Notes: generated by a model not told the origin, from the letters alone. DNA of 64,000 bases from RYN-230 sp963851025 (GCA_963851025.1 CAWKOA010000016.1:124001-188000); one strand, 5' to 3'. Positions 1 to 9,053 are shown, counted from the stretch's first letter. Numbers and translations: made by a program.

Positions 1-301
1 CCCGGGCAGGCGTGAACCGGACGAGCCCGGCGGGCCGTTTCCGGTGGCGTAGCCCTGTCCCACCCGGGCCGGGCTATACCGGGCCTGACCAGGGACGGGA
101 CGCTCGTTAACCAGAAAGTAGCCACCCAGCTACTAAGCGTTATAGAAGTGCCTGTACGATCTGATACCGCATGATCGAGTACGGGTCGTTACTACTGGTA
201 GCATTTCCGTTGCCCTACGCGCCGAGCCTGCCCAGGGGACCTGGATCAGGGGGCAGCCCGGCGGCAGGCACGGGGATGCCCGAGGGTCACGGGAGAGTGG
301 T
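1..301. other. Upstream region without a recognised gene
   Basis: No convincing coding sequence is seen. The stretch around 100-210 is noticeably less G+C-rich than its surroundings, as expected of promoter DNA for the phosphatase gene at 302. A small perfect hairpin (AGTAGC, six-base loop, GCTACT) lies at 117-134. I could not assign clear -35 and -10 boxes. A purine-rich GGGAGAG just before 302 looks like the ribosome-binding site of the next gene. Confidence 0.5.
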
Positions 302-1450
302 TTGTCGGGGGCGTACGGGGTCATTCAGGGCACCAGGGGGGTGACCGGCCGCAGTCGTGCGGCCGGTCACGATGTGCGTGTCACGGGGGTGGAGCCGGTT
401 ACCCGGTCCAGCGTGCAGCACCTGCTCGACGCGCTGCCGTTCCTGATCATGGGGGCGGTGGCCGGTGCCGCCGTGGTCTTCGGCCCGCAGGAAGGCCTGC
501 TGCCGCTGCTGGCGCTCGGCCCGGCCTTCGCCGCGGTCTCCGGCGGGCTGCGCAAGGCCATCGCGGCCGGGGTGGTGGCGCTCGTGCTCTGCGCGGTGCT
601 GGCCGCGGACCAGATCATCGGCAGCTGGGGTGACTACGCGCGCGACTCGGCCACCGTGCTCGGGGTGACCGTCGCCGCGGTGATCGCCTGCACGGTGCGG
701 CAGCGGCGCGAGCACGAGCTGGCCGAGGTCCGGGCCATCGCCGAGGTGGCGCAGCAGGTCCTGCTGGGACCGCTGCCGGACTCGGCCCGGGGCGTCCGGC
801 TGGCGGTGCGCTACATGTCCGCGACCTCGCACGCCCGGATCGGCGGGGACCTGTACGAGGTGGTGCCCGCCACGGGGGGGATGCGGCTGATCATCGGCGA
901 CGTCCAGGGCAAGGGCCTGGTCGCGGTCAAGACGGCCGCCACGGTCCTGGGCGCGTTCCGCGAGGTGGCGTACGAGGCGGCCAGCCTGCCCGTGATAGCG
1001 GACCGGCTGGAGATCAGCCTGGCCCGCCAGCTCACCGACGAGCAGTTCGTCACCGCGATCCTGGCCGAGGTCAGCCCGGACGGATCCCGGATCAAGCTGC
1101 TCAGCTGCGGCCATCCCCCGCCGCTGCTCATCGCGGGGCACGCCGGGCGGTTCGTGGAATCGGCCGCGCCCAGCCTGCCGCTGGGCCTGGCCAGCCTGGG
1201 CGCCGGGCCGCGGGAAGTGATCACCATCCCGTTCGCCCCGGACGACCAGATGCTGTTCTACACGGACGGGGTGAGCGAGGCGCGGAACCGGGCCGGTGAG
1301 TTCTACCCGCTGCCGGACCGTGCTCTCTACGCCGAGGCCGCGGACCCGGACAGCGCCCTGGACCAGCTGCAGCAGGACGTGCTGCTGCACGTCGGGCACG
1401 CGCTGGACGACGACGCGGCCATGCTGCTGCTGCGCCGCCGGGCGGCCTGA
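302..1450 (+). CDS. Membrane-anchored SpoIIE-family (PP2C) serine phosphatase
   Basis: Predicted Ser/Thr phosphatase of the SpoIIE/RsbU type, which dephosphorylates STAS-domain anti-anti-sigma factors in partner-switching cascades. The 382-residue product starts at TTG 302, seven bases or so after GGGAGAG. Hydrophobic segments occupy roughly residues 40-132, so the catalytic domain is tethered to the inner face of the membrane. From about residue 160 the PP2C metal-binding motifs appear in order: GGDLYEV, GDVQGKG, FYTDGVSEA and a final DDDAAMLLL. There is no PAS or GAF domain; the membrane part is the only candidate sensor. It converges on the four-sensor array at 1487. Its target may be one of the STAS proteins at 8697 or 9157, but that is inference. 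Confidence 0.85.
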   Translation: MSGAYGVIQGTRGVTGRSRAAGHDVRVTGVEPVTRSSVQHLLDALPFLIMGAVAGAAVVFGPQEGLLPLLALGPAFAAVSGGLRKAIAAGVVALVLCAVLAADQIIGSWGDYARDSATVLGVTVAAVIACTVRQRREHELAEVRAIAEVAQQVLLGPLPDSARGVRLAVRYMSATSHARIGGDLYEVVPATGGMRLIIGDVQGKGLVAVKTAATVLGAFREVAYEAASLPVIADRLEISLARQLTDEQFVTAILAEVSPDGSRIKLLSCGHPPPLLIAGHAGRFVESAAPSLPLGLASLGAGPREVITIPFAPDDQMLFYTDGVSEARNRAGEFYPLPDRALYAEAADPDSALDQLQQDVLLHVGHALDDDAAMLLLRRRAA

Positions 1451-1486
1451 GGCCGGCGGCGCGGGTTCAGCGCCGGGGCACCGCAG

Positions 1487-2686
1487 TTACCGCGGGCCGC
1501 GCTCCAGCCAGACGGACACGTGCGCGGGTTCCAGGGCGGCTGCCACCGAGCGGAGCAGCTCGGCGCGCACCGAGTCCAGGTCGACCGCGTCCTGCAGGCG
1601 CCCCGCGAACGCGGTCACGGCCGCGTCCGCGTCGTACCGGGCCCGGTTGAACCGGCGATCCACCACCCGCTGCACCCGGCGCCGCAGCGGGGTGAACAGG
1701 GCCGCCGCGGCCAGCGTGGACGCGGCCACCGCCACCGGCGAGGCGAACCGCAGCACCTGCGTGGCCAGCAGCACCAGCCCGGCGTACACCCCGACCAGCA
1801 GCCCCGTGATGATCGCGTAGGCCAGGGTCCGGGAGATGATCCGGTCGATGTCGTACAGCCGGTAGCGCAGGATGGCCACGCCCATGCTGGCCGGCAGCGC
1901 GCACAGGCCGAGGATGGCCACCTCCCAGATGGCCGAGTTGGTGGCCAGGGCCCAGATGCCCAGGACGGCGCAGACCACGGTCCCGCTCAGCAGCCATTTG
2001 AGCTGCTGGCGCCGCTCACCGGAGGAGCGCCGCCAGCTCGCGATCTGGTGCCCGAGCGCGCCCAGCCAGGCCAGCCCTACCGTGGCGAAGAACACGAACT
2101 CCGTCCACGACGGCGGGGCGTCCGCGGCGGCGACCTGGCCGCTGGCCAGGTAGACCAGGTGATGCTGGGCTACGGCGGTGACGGTGGCCGCCACGTAGCT
2201 CACCGGCAGGATCAGGCACAGCGCCAGGTAGGCCCACAGCACCGGCCGCCAGCGCGGCGACGGCAGCCGGCCGTCCGGGAAGACCAGGGTGATCAGGGGA
2301 AACACGACGATCACGAACGTGAACAGGCCGCTGAGGATGACCGCCACCGGACCCGTCCCCGGGACAGCGCGGTAGCCATAGTCGTACACCAGCGTCGCGT
2401 ACTCGGAGGCGCCGATCGTGAGCGGGATCCAGCCCGCCGCCCCCAGCAGCAGCCAGCCGATCGCGTTACCGGGCTGATGCCGCGCCACGACCAGGCCCAC
2501 CACCCCGATGACCAGGATCACGACCAGCAGGCTGATCACGGCCGTCAGCGAGCCCGACGTCAGGTGGTGGCTCAGCGCGCCGATGACGGGCAGGGCGACG
2601 ATCAGCACGAGCACGCCGACCGCCAGGAAGGACGCGGTGCGCGGCGTGGCCAGGCGGGCCCGCTGCACGCGGGCGGGCGCGGTCAC
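1487..2686 (-). CDS. Kinase-less membrane sensor-like protein, paralogue 1 (last gene of array)
   Basis: Last of four tandem paralogues. The roughly 399-residue product has about eight hydrophobic segments, the loop motifs NAIGWLLLG and FPDGRLPSPRW, then SSGERRQQLKWL, then the strongly conserved YRLYDIDRIISRTLAYA followed by two membrane helices, and a cytosolic linker RRRVQRVVDRRFNRARYDAD ending at HVSVWLERG. In full-length actinobacterial sensor histidine kinases this linker leads into the HisKA/ATPase domains; here the protein simply stops. GTG at 2686 overlaps the TGA of paralogue 2 as GTGA; an in-frame GTG at 2707 is an alternative, but the other paralogues also start at such an overlap. 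Role unknown: possibly a receptor or dimerisation partner for another signalling protein. Confidence 0.8.
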   Translation of the reverse strand: MTAPARVQRARLATPRTASFLAVGVLVLIVALPVIGALSHHLTSGSLTAVISLLVVILVIGVVGLVVARHQPGNAIGWLLLGAAGWIPLTIGASEYATLVYDYGYRAVPGTGPVAVILSGLFTFVIVVFPLITLVFPDGRLPSPRWRPVLWAYLALCLILPVSYVAATVTAVAQHHLVYLASGQVAAADAPPSWTEFVFFATVGLAWLGALGHQIASWRRSSGERRQQLKWLLSGTVVCAVLGIWALATNSAIWEVAILGLCALPASMGVAILRYRLYDIDRIISRTLAYAIITGLLVGVYAGLVLLATQVLRFASPVAVAASTLAAAALFTPLRRRVQRVVDRRFNRARYDADAAVTAFAGRLQDAVDLDSVRAELLRSVAAALEPAHVSVWLERGPR

Positions 2687-3909
2687 GGCTGGCGCTCCGG
2701 CACCCACACGGACACGTGGGCGGGCTGCAGCGAGGCGCTCACCGTGGCCTGCAGGTCAGCGCGGACGCTGCCCAGGTCCACGGCGTCCTGCAGCCGGGCC
2801 GCGAACCGCGCGACGGTCTGGTCGGCGTCGTAGCGGGCCCGGTTGAACCGCCGGTCCACGGCGCGCTGCACCCGGCGCCGCACCGGGGTGAACAGGGCCG
2901 CCGCGGCCAGCGTGGACGCGGCCACCGCCACCGGCGAGGAGAACCGCAGCACCTGCGTGGCCAGCAGCACCAGCCCCGCGTACACGCCCACCAGCAGCCC
3001 GGTAATGATCGCGTAGGCCACGGTTCGGCTGAGAATCCGGTCGATGTCGAACAGCCGGTACTTGAGGATGGCCACGCCCATGCTGAGGGGCAGGGCGAGC
3101 ACGGCGAGCAAGGCGAGGGACCCGCCGATGTGCAGGGCCCGGTCCGGGCTGTTCGAGAAGGGGACGGCGAGCAGCCCGCCGGCGGCGGCGATCGCCGATC
3201 CGCCGATCAGCCACTTCAGCTGGAGCCGCCGCTCACCCGAGGAGCCCCGGTAGCTGACCACCTGGCCGGCCACGGAGGCCAGCCAGCACGCGCCGAGCAC
3301 CGGGAAGAAGAGGCCCTGTACCGCGCCCCACCAGGCCGCCCAGCCGGTCGGGTGGTCGATGGCCAGCAGGTTCCCGCTGGAATCCACCTGGATGTGATGG
3401 CCGGCGATGGCCCACACGGAGATCATGACGGTCCCCGCGATCCACAGCGCGGCGACGGCGAGGTAGGCCCAGAGCGCCCAGCGCCAGCGCGGACCGGGCA
3501 GCCGGCCATCCGGGAACAGCAGCACGCTGAGCCCGAACAGGGCGATGGCCGGGGCCCAGCCGGGCTGCAGCAGCACGGCCACCCAGCCGAGCGGCAGGCT
3601 GCCGTGCCGTAGCCGGTAGTCGAGAACCGCGTACGCCCCCGCCGCACCGCTCAGCACCAGGAAGCCCACCGCGCCGAGCAGGAGCCAGCCGAGCGGGTTG
3701 TCCGGCCTGCGCCAGGCCACCGCGAAACCCACCACGCCGAACACCGGGGCCAGGATCAGGCTGCCACCGCCTGAGCTCACCGGGGAATGGCCGAGGACGC
3801 CGAGCGGGACGGTGACCGCCAGCAGGACCAGCACTACACCGCCCAGGACCAGGGCGGTAGCCGGCGAGGCCAGCCGGAACCTCCGGGGCGCGGCGGCGTT
3901 CCCCGTCAT
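2683..3909 (-). CDS. Kinase-less membrane sensor-like protein, paralogue 2
   Basis: A 408-residue paralogue of the neighbouring genes with the same order of features: N-terminal helices, NPLGWLLLG, FPDGRLPGPRW, a periplasm-side loop near IQVDSSGNLLAIDHPTG, SSGERRLQLKWL, the DIDRILSRTVAYA helix pair and the terminal RRRVQRAVDRRFNRARYDAD linker ending in HVSVWVPERQP. No H-box, N-box or G-box of a histidine kinase is present. ATG 3909 overlaps the TGA of paralogue 3 (ATGA), so translation is probably coupled. The reading frame is open far upstream of this ATG, but that part is the shadow of paralogue 3. Nucleotide identity to paralogues 1 and 3 is very high in the last third and low in the first half. 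Confidence 0.8.
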   Translation of the reverse strand: MTGNAAAPRRFRLASPATALVLGGVVLVLLAVTVPLGVLGHSPVSSGGGSLILAPVFGVVGFAVAWRRPDNPLGWLLLGAVGFLVLSGAAGAYAVLDYRLRHGSLPLGWVAVLLQPGWAPAIALFGLSVLLFPDGRLPGPRWRWALWAYLAVAALWIAGTVMISVWAIAGHHIQVDSSGNLLAIDHPTGWAAWWGAVQGLFFPVLGACWLASVAGQVVSYRGSSGERRLQLKWLIGGSAIAAAGGLLAVPFSNSPDRALHIGGSLALLAVLALPLSMGVAILKYRLFDIDRILSRTVAYAIITGLLVGVYAGLVLLATQVLRFSSPVAVAASTLAAAALFTPVRRRVQRAVDRRFNRARYDADQTVARFAARLQDAVDLGSVRADLQATVSASLQPAHVSVWVPERQP

Positions 3910-5135
3910 CGCCCGCCTCCGGTCATCCACACCGAGACCTGCGACGGCTCCAGGGCCCCGCGCATCACCGCGATCAGGTCGGTGCGCACCGTGTCCAGGT
4001 CGACCGCGTCCTGCAGGCGGCCGGCGAACGCGTCCACCATCCGGTCCGCGTCGTAGCGGGCCCGGTTGAACCGCCGGTCCACGGCGCGCTGCAGCCGGCG
4101 CCGCAACGGGGTGAACAGGGCCGCCGCGGCCAGCGTGGAGGCGGCCACCGCCACCGGCGAGGAGAACCGCAGCACCTGCGTGGCCAGCAGCACCAGCCCG
4201 GCGTAGATGCCCACCAAGAGCCCGGTGAGCAGGGCGTAGGCCAGCGTCCGGGAGATCAGCCGGTCGATGTCGAACAGCCGGTACTTCAGGATGCCGACAG
4301 TGATGCTGGCCGGGAGGGCGAACAGGCACAGGCTGGCGAGCAGGCCGATCACCAGCGCCGGCGGGCCGAGAATCACCAGGATCCGGAACGAGGCGAGCAG
4401 GCCGACCAGGCTGGCCACGGCCCCGGCCAGCAGCCACTTGAGCTGCTGGCGGCGCTCCCCCGCCGAACGCCGGAAGCTGAGGGCCTGCGCGGCCAGCGAG
4501 GCCAGCCAGCTCAGCAGGAGCAGCAGGAAGAAGCCGTCCCCGGCCGCCCCCCACCACGCGGCCCCGCCCGTCGGGTGGGCCAGCACCATGAGGTTCCCGC
4601 TCGCATCGACCCGGACATGGTGCGCCGCGATGGCGCGGACGGTGAACCACAGGGCGCCCGCGATCCACAGCAGGGCCAGGAACAGGTAAGGCCACAGCAC
4701 CCAGCGCCACCGCGGCGACGGGAGCCTGCCGTCGGGGAACAGCAGGATCAGCAGGCCGATGGACGCGATGGCCGGGGCCCAGCCGGGCTGGGCCAGCAGC
4801 GCGAGCCATCCGAGCGGCAGGTCCCCGGCGTGCAGGCGGTAGTCGGCCACCGCGTAGAAGCTGGCCGTCTCGCTCAGCGCGGCGAAGCCGGCCATGCCGA
4901 GGATGAGCCAGCCGATGGGGTTACCAGGCTTCCGCCAGGCCAGCAGGCCGCCGAGCGCCCAGAAGGGGGCGGAGATCGTGATCGGCGCCGAGCCGCCGCT
5001 GGACAGCAGGCTCTGGCGGGCCAGGGCCGCGAACGGCACCTGGATGACCATCAGCGCCAGCACCACGGCCCCGGCCGCCAGGGCGGTGGCCGGGGAGGCC
5101 AGCCGCCATCCTCCCGGGACTGGCGCCCCGGTCAT
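3906..5135 (-). CDS. Kinase-less membrane sensor-like protein, paralogue 3
   Basis: A 409-residue paralogue with the same architecture: hydrophobic N-terminus, NPIGWLILG, FPDGRLPSPRW, a loop with VRVDASGNLMVLAHPTG close to that of paralogue 2, SAGERRQQLKWL, DIDRLISRTLAYA, two helices, then RRRLQRAVDRRFNRARYDAD and the end HVSVWMTGGGR. ATG 5135 forms an ATGA overlap with the stop of paralogue 4; an in-frame ATG at 5156 is less likely because the sister genes all start MTG or MTA at the overlap. No catalytic kinase motif. The shared loop with paralogue 2 suggests these two are the most recent duplicates. Confidence 0.8.
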   Translation of the reverse strand: MTGAPVPGGWRLASPATALAAGAVVLALMVIQVPFAALARQSLLSSGGSAPITISAPFWALGGLLAWRKPGNPIGWLILGMAGFAALSETASFYAVADYRLHAGDLPLGWLALLAQPGWAPAIASIGLLILLFPDGRLPSPRWRWVLWPYLFLALLWIAGALWFTVRAIAAHHVRVDASGNLMVLAHPTGGAAWWGAAGDGFFLLLLLSWLASLAAQALSFRRSAGERRQQLKWLLAGAVASLVGLLASFRILVILGPPALVIGLLASLCLFALPASITVGILKYRLFDIDRLISRTLAYALLTGLLVGIYAGLVLLATQVLRFSSPVAVAASTLAAAALFTPLRRRLQRAVDRRFNRARYDADRMVDAFAGRLQDAVDLDTVRTDLIAVMRGALEPSQVSVWMTGGGR

Positions 5136-6347
5136 CGGGTACCGTCCCGGAGCCACACCGTGACGTGCGCGGGCTCCAGCGCCTGGTGCGTGACGCCGAT
5201 CAGGTCGGCCCGCGCGGCGGTCAGGTCCACGGCATCCTTGAGCCGGTCGCTGAACGCCGCGACGAGCGTGTCCGCGTCGTAGCGGGCCCGGTTGAACCGC
5301 CGGTCCACGGTCCGCTGCACCCGGCGCCGCAGCGGGCTGAACAGCGCCGCCGCCACCAGGGTCGACGCGGCGACCGCCACCGGCGAGGAGAACCGCAGCA
5401 CCTGGATGGCCAGCAGCACCAGCCCCGCGTACACCCCCACCAGCAGCCCGGTCACCAGCGCGTAGGCCAGGGTCCGGGAGATGATCCGGTCGATGTCATA
5501 GAGCCGGTACTTCAGGATCGCCACCCCGATGGATACCGGCAGTGCGGCAAAGCCGAACCAGGCCAGGCCGGCCGCGACCTGCCAGGACGCCGGCCGGGAA
5601 CGCCGAATGGGAGCCAACCACGAGCGCGCTCGCGACGACGACGACGGCCCCGCTGGCCAGCCATTTCAGCTGCTGGCGGCGCTCGCCCGAGGACCGCCGC
5701 CAGCTGAGGACCTGGCGCCCGATGAAGGCCACGATGAACAGCAGGATGATGAGCTGCAGCGGGTTCGCGACCGCCCCGTACCAGCCAGACGCGTCATCGG
5801 TGATCTTCAGCCCGCCGTTGGCGTCCACCTGGAAGGGACGCCCGATGACCGCCTGCGCGGTCGCCACCGCCAGGATGACGATGCTGAACACATAGATCCC
5901 GACGTAGGCCCAGAGCGCACCCCGCCACCACGCGGAGGGCAGCCTGCCGTCCGGGAACAGCAAGACGACCAGGCCCAGCAGTTCCAGGCCCGCGCCCCAG
6001 AGCTGGTTCAGCGCGATCGCGGCCACGCCGAGCGGAAGCTGCTGGTCGCCCAGGCGGTAGCGGAGCAGCGCGTATTCCGAGCTGTCTGTGGAGACGATCA
6101 GGCACAGCGCTATGGCCAGGAGCAGCCAGCCCAGCGGGTTGGCGGGCTGGCGGCGCGCCACCAGGATGCCGACCAGACCGCAGGGCAGCCCGATCACCAG
6201 GGCGTTGAGGCTGTCGAAGCCAAGGTGAGAGAGGACGGCGAGCGGGGCCATGGCCAGCGCGGACAAGACCAGCACCCCGGCCAGCCCCGCCAGCCAGGTG
6301 CTGGGCCAGCCGCCCCGCGGGCGCCACCCAGCCCGGGCCGCCGTCAC
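5132..6347 (-). CDS. Kinase-less membrane sensor-like protein, paralogue 4 (frameshifted as read)
   Basis: First of the four paralogues in transcription order. The N-terminal part (from GTG 6347, overlapping the oxidoreductase stop as GTGA) carries NPLGWLLLA, FPDGRLPSAWW and SSGERRQQLKWLAS; the C-terminal part in another frame carries VSIGVAILKYRLYDID, ISRTLAYALVTGLL and the RRRVQRTVDRRFNRARYDAD linker ending VTVWLRDGTR. The two parts join without a gap near 5575-5605 if one inserted base is removed. As both halves are well conserved, a sequence error or a very recent mutation is more likely than an old pseudogene. It is the most divergent of the four at nucleotide level. Function as for its sisters is unknown. 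Confidence 0.7.
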
Positions 6348-7864
6348 CGTTCACCATCCGTGAGCCAGACGGCCAGGTGGGCTGGTTCCTGCACCACCGG
6401 GCGCGACCGGGACGGCCCCAGGTCCGGCGGGCGGCGGATGCCGAACACGTCGCGCAGCGCGGTCAGCGCGGCCAGCTCACCGCACCGGCCATGGACGCCA
6501 GGCAGCGGCGGGGTAGACGAGGAGCACAGGTACCAGCCGGGAACCGGGATGCGGTAGGGGTTCCACCGGGCCGCCGGGCGGAACACGGTCTGCCGGATGT
6601 CCTGCAGGCCGGCGGCGATGTCGCCGCCTACGTAGTTCGGGTTCCGCGTTTCCTCGTCGGCGGCGGTCAGCGTGTGCCGGGCCAGGATCAGGTCCCGGAA
6701 GCCGGGCGCGAAGCGCTCGATCTGCGCCTCGATGCGGCCGGTCATATCCACGGCCGATCCCGCGGGCACGTGGCAGTACGTCCAGAGCGTGTGACAGCCC
6801 GCGGGGGCCCGGGTCGGGTCGCTCACGCCCGGCTGGGTGACCAGGACGTACGGAGCGTCCGGATGCTGCCCGGCGGCGACCTGCACCTCGGCCGCCGCAA
6901 TCTCCTCGTACGTTCCGCCGAGGTGCAGCGTCCCGGCCCGGCGGCACGCCTCGTTCGCCCACGGCACCGGGCCGGACAGGGCGAAGTCGGCCTTGCAGAC
7001 ACCGGCGCCGTACCGGAACCGCCGCAGGGCGTGCCGGTAGCGGGGCGGCAGCCGGTCGCCGGCGATCGACAGCAGCCCCCGCGGCGCGACGTCGAACAGG
7101 ACGGCCCGGGCCGGGGGCAGCTCGGCGAGCGAGCGCACCCACCGCCCGGTCTCGATGGTTCCGCCCGCCGCGACGACCGCTTCAGCCATGGCGTCCGTGA
7201 TCCGCGCGCTGCCGCCTTCGGCCACCGGCCAGCCCACCGCGTGGGCCAGGCCGGTGAGCATCAGGCCGACCGCGCCGGTCGGCCGCGCGGTGAGCGGCAT
7301 CATGCCGTGCGCGGCGGCGCCGGCGAACAGGGCCCGGGCCTCGGGCGTGCGGAAGCGGCGCGCCACCCCGGCCGCCGACCTGAGGCCGTTCACCGCGAAC
7401 ACGGCCAGCCCGGCACTCAGCTGCGGCGGGGGCCGCCGGATCGGGGACAGCAGCAGGTCGGTCACGGCGCCGCAGTCACGGACCAGCGGGCCGAGCAGGC
7501 GGCGGTAGGCGGCCGCGTCCCGGCCGAGGCGCTCCGCGGTCGCATCCACCGACCCGGTGACCACCGCCGCGCGGCCGCCGTCCAGCGGCTGGGCGAACAC
7601 CACGTCGGAGCCGGTGAACCGGACACCGCGCGCGGCCAGGTCGAAGCGCCGGAAGAACGGTGAGGCCACCGCCAGCGGATGCGCGGCCGAGCAGACGTCG
7701 TGCCGGAATCCGGGGAGGGTGAGTTCCTCGGTCCGGCATCCCCCGCCGATCGCAGGACCGCCCTCGATGACCAGGACGCGCAGGCCGGCCGCGCTGAGCG
7801 TGACCGCGGCGGCCAGCCCGTTCGGCCCGCTGCCGACCACCACGGCATCAGGATCACCAGGCAT
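6344..7864 (-). CDS. FAD-dependent oxidoreductase, phytoene-desaturase-like
   Basis: About 506 residues. The N-terminus has the dinucleotide-binding motif VVVGSGPNGLAAA followed by LVIEGG, and the C-terminus has the second FAD-contact region LPGVHGRCGELAAL, the plan of CrtI/phytoene-desaturase-like flavoproteins and the related NAD(P)/FAD-dependent oxidoreductase family. Substrate cannot be read from sequence, and no other carotenoid genes are nearby, so a pigment role is not supported. Two ATGs compete (7870 and 7864); the GGGGGG block abuts the first and is correctly spaced for the second, so 7864 is preferred. The TGA overlaps the start of paralogue 4, which places the enzyme and the sensors in one operon. 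Confidence 0.75.
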   Translation of the reverse strand: MPGDPDAVVVGSGPNGLAAAVTLSAAGLRVLVIEGGPAIGGGCRTEELTLPGFRHDVCSAAHPLAVASPFFRRFDLAARGVRFTGSDVVFAQPLDGGRAAVVTGSVDATAERLGRDAAAYRRLLGPLVRDCGAVTDLLLSPIRRPPPQLSAGLAVFAVNGLRSAAGVARRFRTPEARALFAGAAAHGMMPLTARPTGAVGLMLTGLAHAVGWPVAEGGSARITDAMAEAVVAAGGTIETGRWVRSLAELPPARAVLFDVAPRGLLSIAGDRLPPRYRHALRRFRYGAGVCKADFALSGPVPWANEACRRAGTLHLGGTYEEIAAAEVQVAAGQHPDAPYVLVTQPGVSDPTRAPAGCHTLWTYCHVPAGSAVDMTGRIEAQIERFAPGFRDLILARHTLTAADEETRNPNYVGGDIAAGLQDIRQTVFRPAARWNPYRIPVPGWYLCSSSTPPLPGVHGRCGELAALTALRDVFGIRRPPDLGPSRSRPVVQEPAHLAVWLTDGER

Positions 7865-7891
7865 GCTCATCCCCCCGGGTACCGGCGCGGG

Positions 7892-8686
7892 TCAGCCGCG
7901 GCGCCGGCGCAGCGCCGTGACCGGGGCGGCCAGGGTCTGCAGCACGCTGCGCACCATGGAGTTGTGCCAGACGTTGCTGGCGTGGCGCCACTGGCGGCTG
8001 CTGTCCACGCACACGGTGCGGGTGGTCACGGTGAGGTCGTCGGCGCCAAGGTGACGGCCGAGGGCGGTCAGCGTCTCGGCCCAGAACACGTCTTCCTTGC
8101 GGTGCCCGCCGAACGTCATGGCCATCTCGTACAGGGGATCGTTCGCGCGCATCAGCACCTGGGCCTGGACGAGGGTCCCGTCCGGGCCGCCTTCCGCGGA
8201 GAACGTGATCCAGCCGGCGAACATGTGCCCCTGCGGGGTCATCAGCGTGAACGACTCCTCGTCCGCGTAGAGCACGAACACGCCGGTGGACAGCTTGACC
8301 CCGCCGCCGATGGCCAGGTCGAGGAGGGCCACGTCACCGGGGCTGATGCCGGTGAGCGCGCCGGCGAACCGGTTGCCAGCCGGCCAGAACTCCGGGAAGT
8401 GGGCCTTCCAGGTGGTGATGGCCTGCTCCGGGGAGACCGCGGTCCCCACCGCCAGCCGGTAGGTCTTCTGCCACATCTTGCCGAAGCCCTGCACGGGACC
8501 GGTCAGCCGCCGGCCGGCCACGTTGGTCCCGCGCACGCCGTCCCGCCGTACCACGTCGAGCCGGTCCACCTTGGCCGCCCAGCGGCCCGCGTCGTTCCGC
8601 GGCACCACGCCGGCGCCCGCCTCCCGGACGCTCAGCTCGATCTGCTCTGCGGAGCGCACCCGCTCCGGCCCCGTCGCCTCGGTCAT
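7892..8686 (-). CDS. Uncharacterised protein, possibly DUF1990/SRPBCC-like
   Basis: A soluble 264-residue protein without signal peptide or membrane segment. I do not recognise it firmly. The middle (MWQKTYRLAVGTAVSPEQAI, then the aromatic stretch ESFTLMTPQGHMFAGWITFS) is reminiscent of DUF1990-type START-like ligand-binding folds, but this is only a resemblance. ATG 8686 follows AGGAGG at good spacing; longer readings upstream run into the STAS gene and lack a ribosome site. It lies 10 bases after the STAS gene and 27 before the oxidoreductase, so it is probably co-transcribed with both. A lipid or small-ligand binding role is a guess from the fold resemblance. Confidence 0.6.
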   Translation of the reverse strand: MTEATGPERVRSAEQIELSVREAGAGVVPRNDAGRWAAKVDRLDVVRRDGVRGTNVAGRRLTGPVQGFGKMWQKTYRLAVGTAVSPEQAITTWKAHFPEFWPAGNRFAGALTGISPGDVALLDLAIGGGVKLSTGVFVLYADEESFTLMTPQGHMFAGWITFSAEGGPDGTLVQAQVLMRANDPLYEMAMTFGGHRKEDVFWAETLTALGRHLGADDLTVTTRTVCVDSSRQWRHASNVWHNSMVRSVLQTLAAPVTALRRRRG

Positions 8687-8696
8687 CCCGGCCTCC

Positions 8697-9053
8697 TCAG
8701 GTCGCCGCACCGACCAGCGCCGATGCCTCGTCGTCGTAGATAGTGATCGCCTCATCGAGGCGGGTGAGCTCGAAGATCTCGCGGTAGTGCTCGGTAAGCC
8801 CGTACGCGGCCAGCTGCTGCCGCTGGCGGTTGGCCCGGACCAGCAGGGTCACGAGCATCCCGATGCCCCCGCTGTTCATGTACTCCAGCCCGGCGAAGTT
8901 GAGCACGAGCCGGCTGGCGCGCAATCCGCCCGCTTCCTCGTACGCCGACATCAGGACCGGCTCGCAGGCCGCGGTGACCTCCCCCTTGATGTCCACGACC
9001 GCCACCTCGCCGCCGATGTGCCGGACGTCCATCGTGACCCTGGGTCCATCCAT
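8697..9053 (-). CDS. STAS-domain anti-sigma factor antagonist
   Basis: A 118-residue single STAS domain of the SpoIIAA/RsbV family: an N-terminal beta strand pair (VAVVDIKGEV), then LVLNFAGLEYMNSGGIGML, in which the serine of NSGG is at the usual phosphorylation site, and a C-terminal helix after GLTEHYREIFELTRLDEAI. Such proteins bind a HATPase anti-sigma kinase when dephosphorylated and release the sigma factor; phosphorylation by the kinase and dephosphorylation by a SpoIIE-type phosphatase set the state. All three partner types are encoded within 3 kb. The C-terminal half is very like the neighbouring STAS protein, pointing to duplication. Confidence 0.88.
   Translation of the reverse strand: MDGPRVTMDVRHIGGEVAVVDIKGEVTAACEPVLMSAYEEAGGLRASRLVLNFAGLEYMNSGGIGMLVTLLVRANRQRQQLAAYGLTEHYREIFELTRLDEAITIYDDEASALVGAAT

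Noticed and set aside
133..324. Minus-strand frame of 63 codons at the window start
   Set aside because: No ribosome site or recognisable motif, and it overlaps the start of the SpoIIE-type gene.
287..1399. Long open frames opposite or out of register with real genes (for example 287-1399 minus, 5529-6557 plus, 15272-17677 plus, 22361-24220 minus)
   Set aside because: They are shadows caused by high G+C content: compositionally biased (Arg, Gly, Pro, His), without family motifs or ribosome sites, and covered by well-supported genes.
6344..7864. Carotenoid biosynthesis gene (phytoene desaturase)
   Set aside because: Only the fold is shared; no crtB, crtE or other pigment genes are nearby and the gene is coupled to receptor genes instead.
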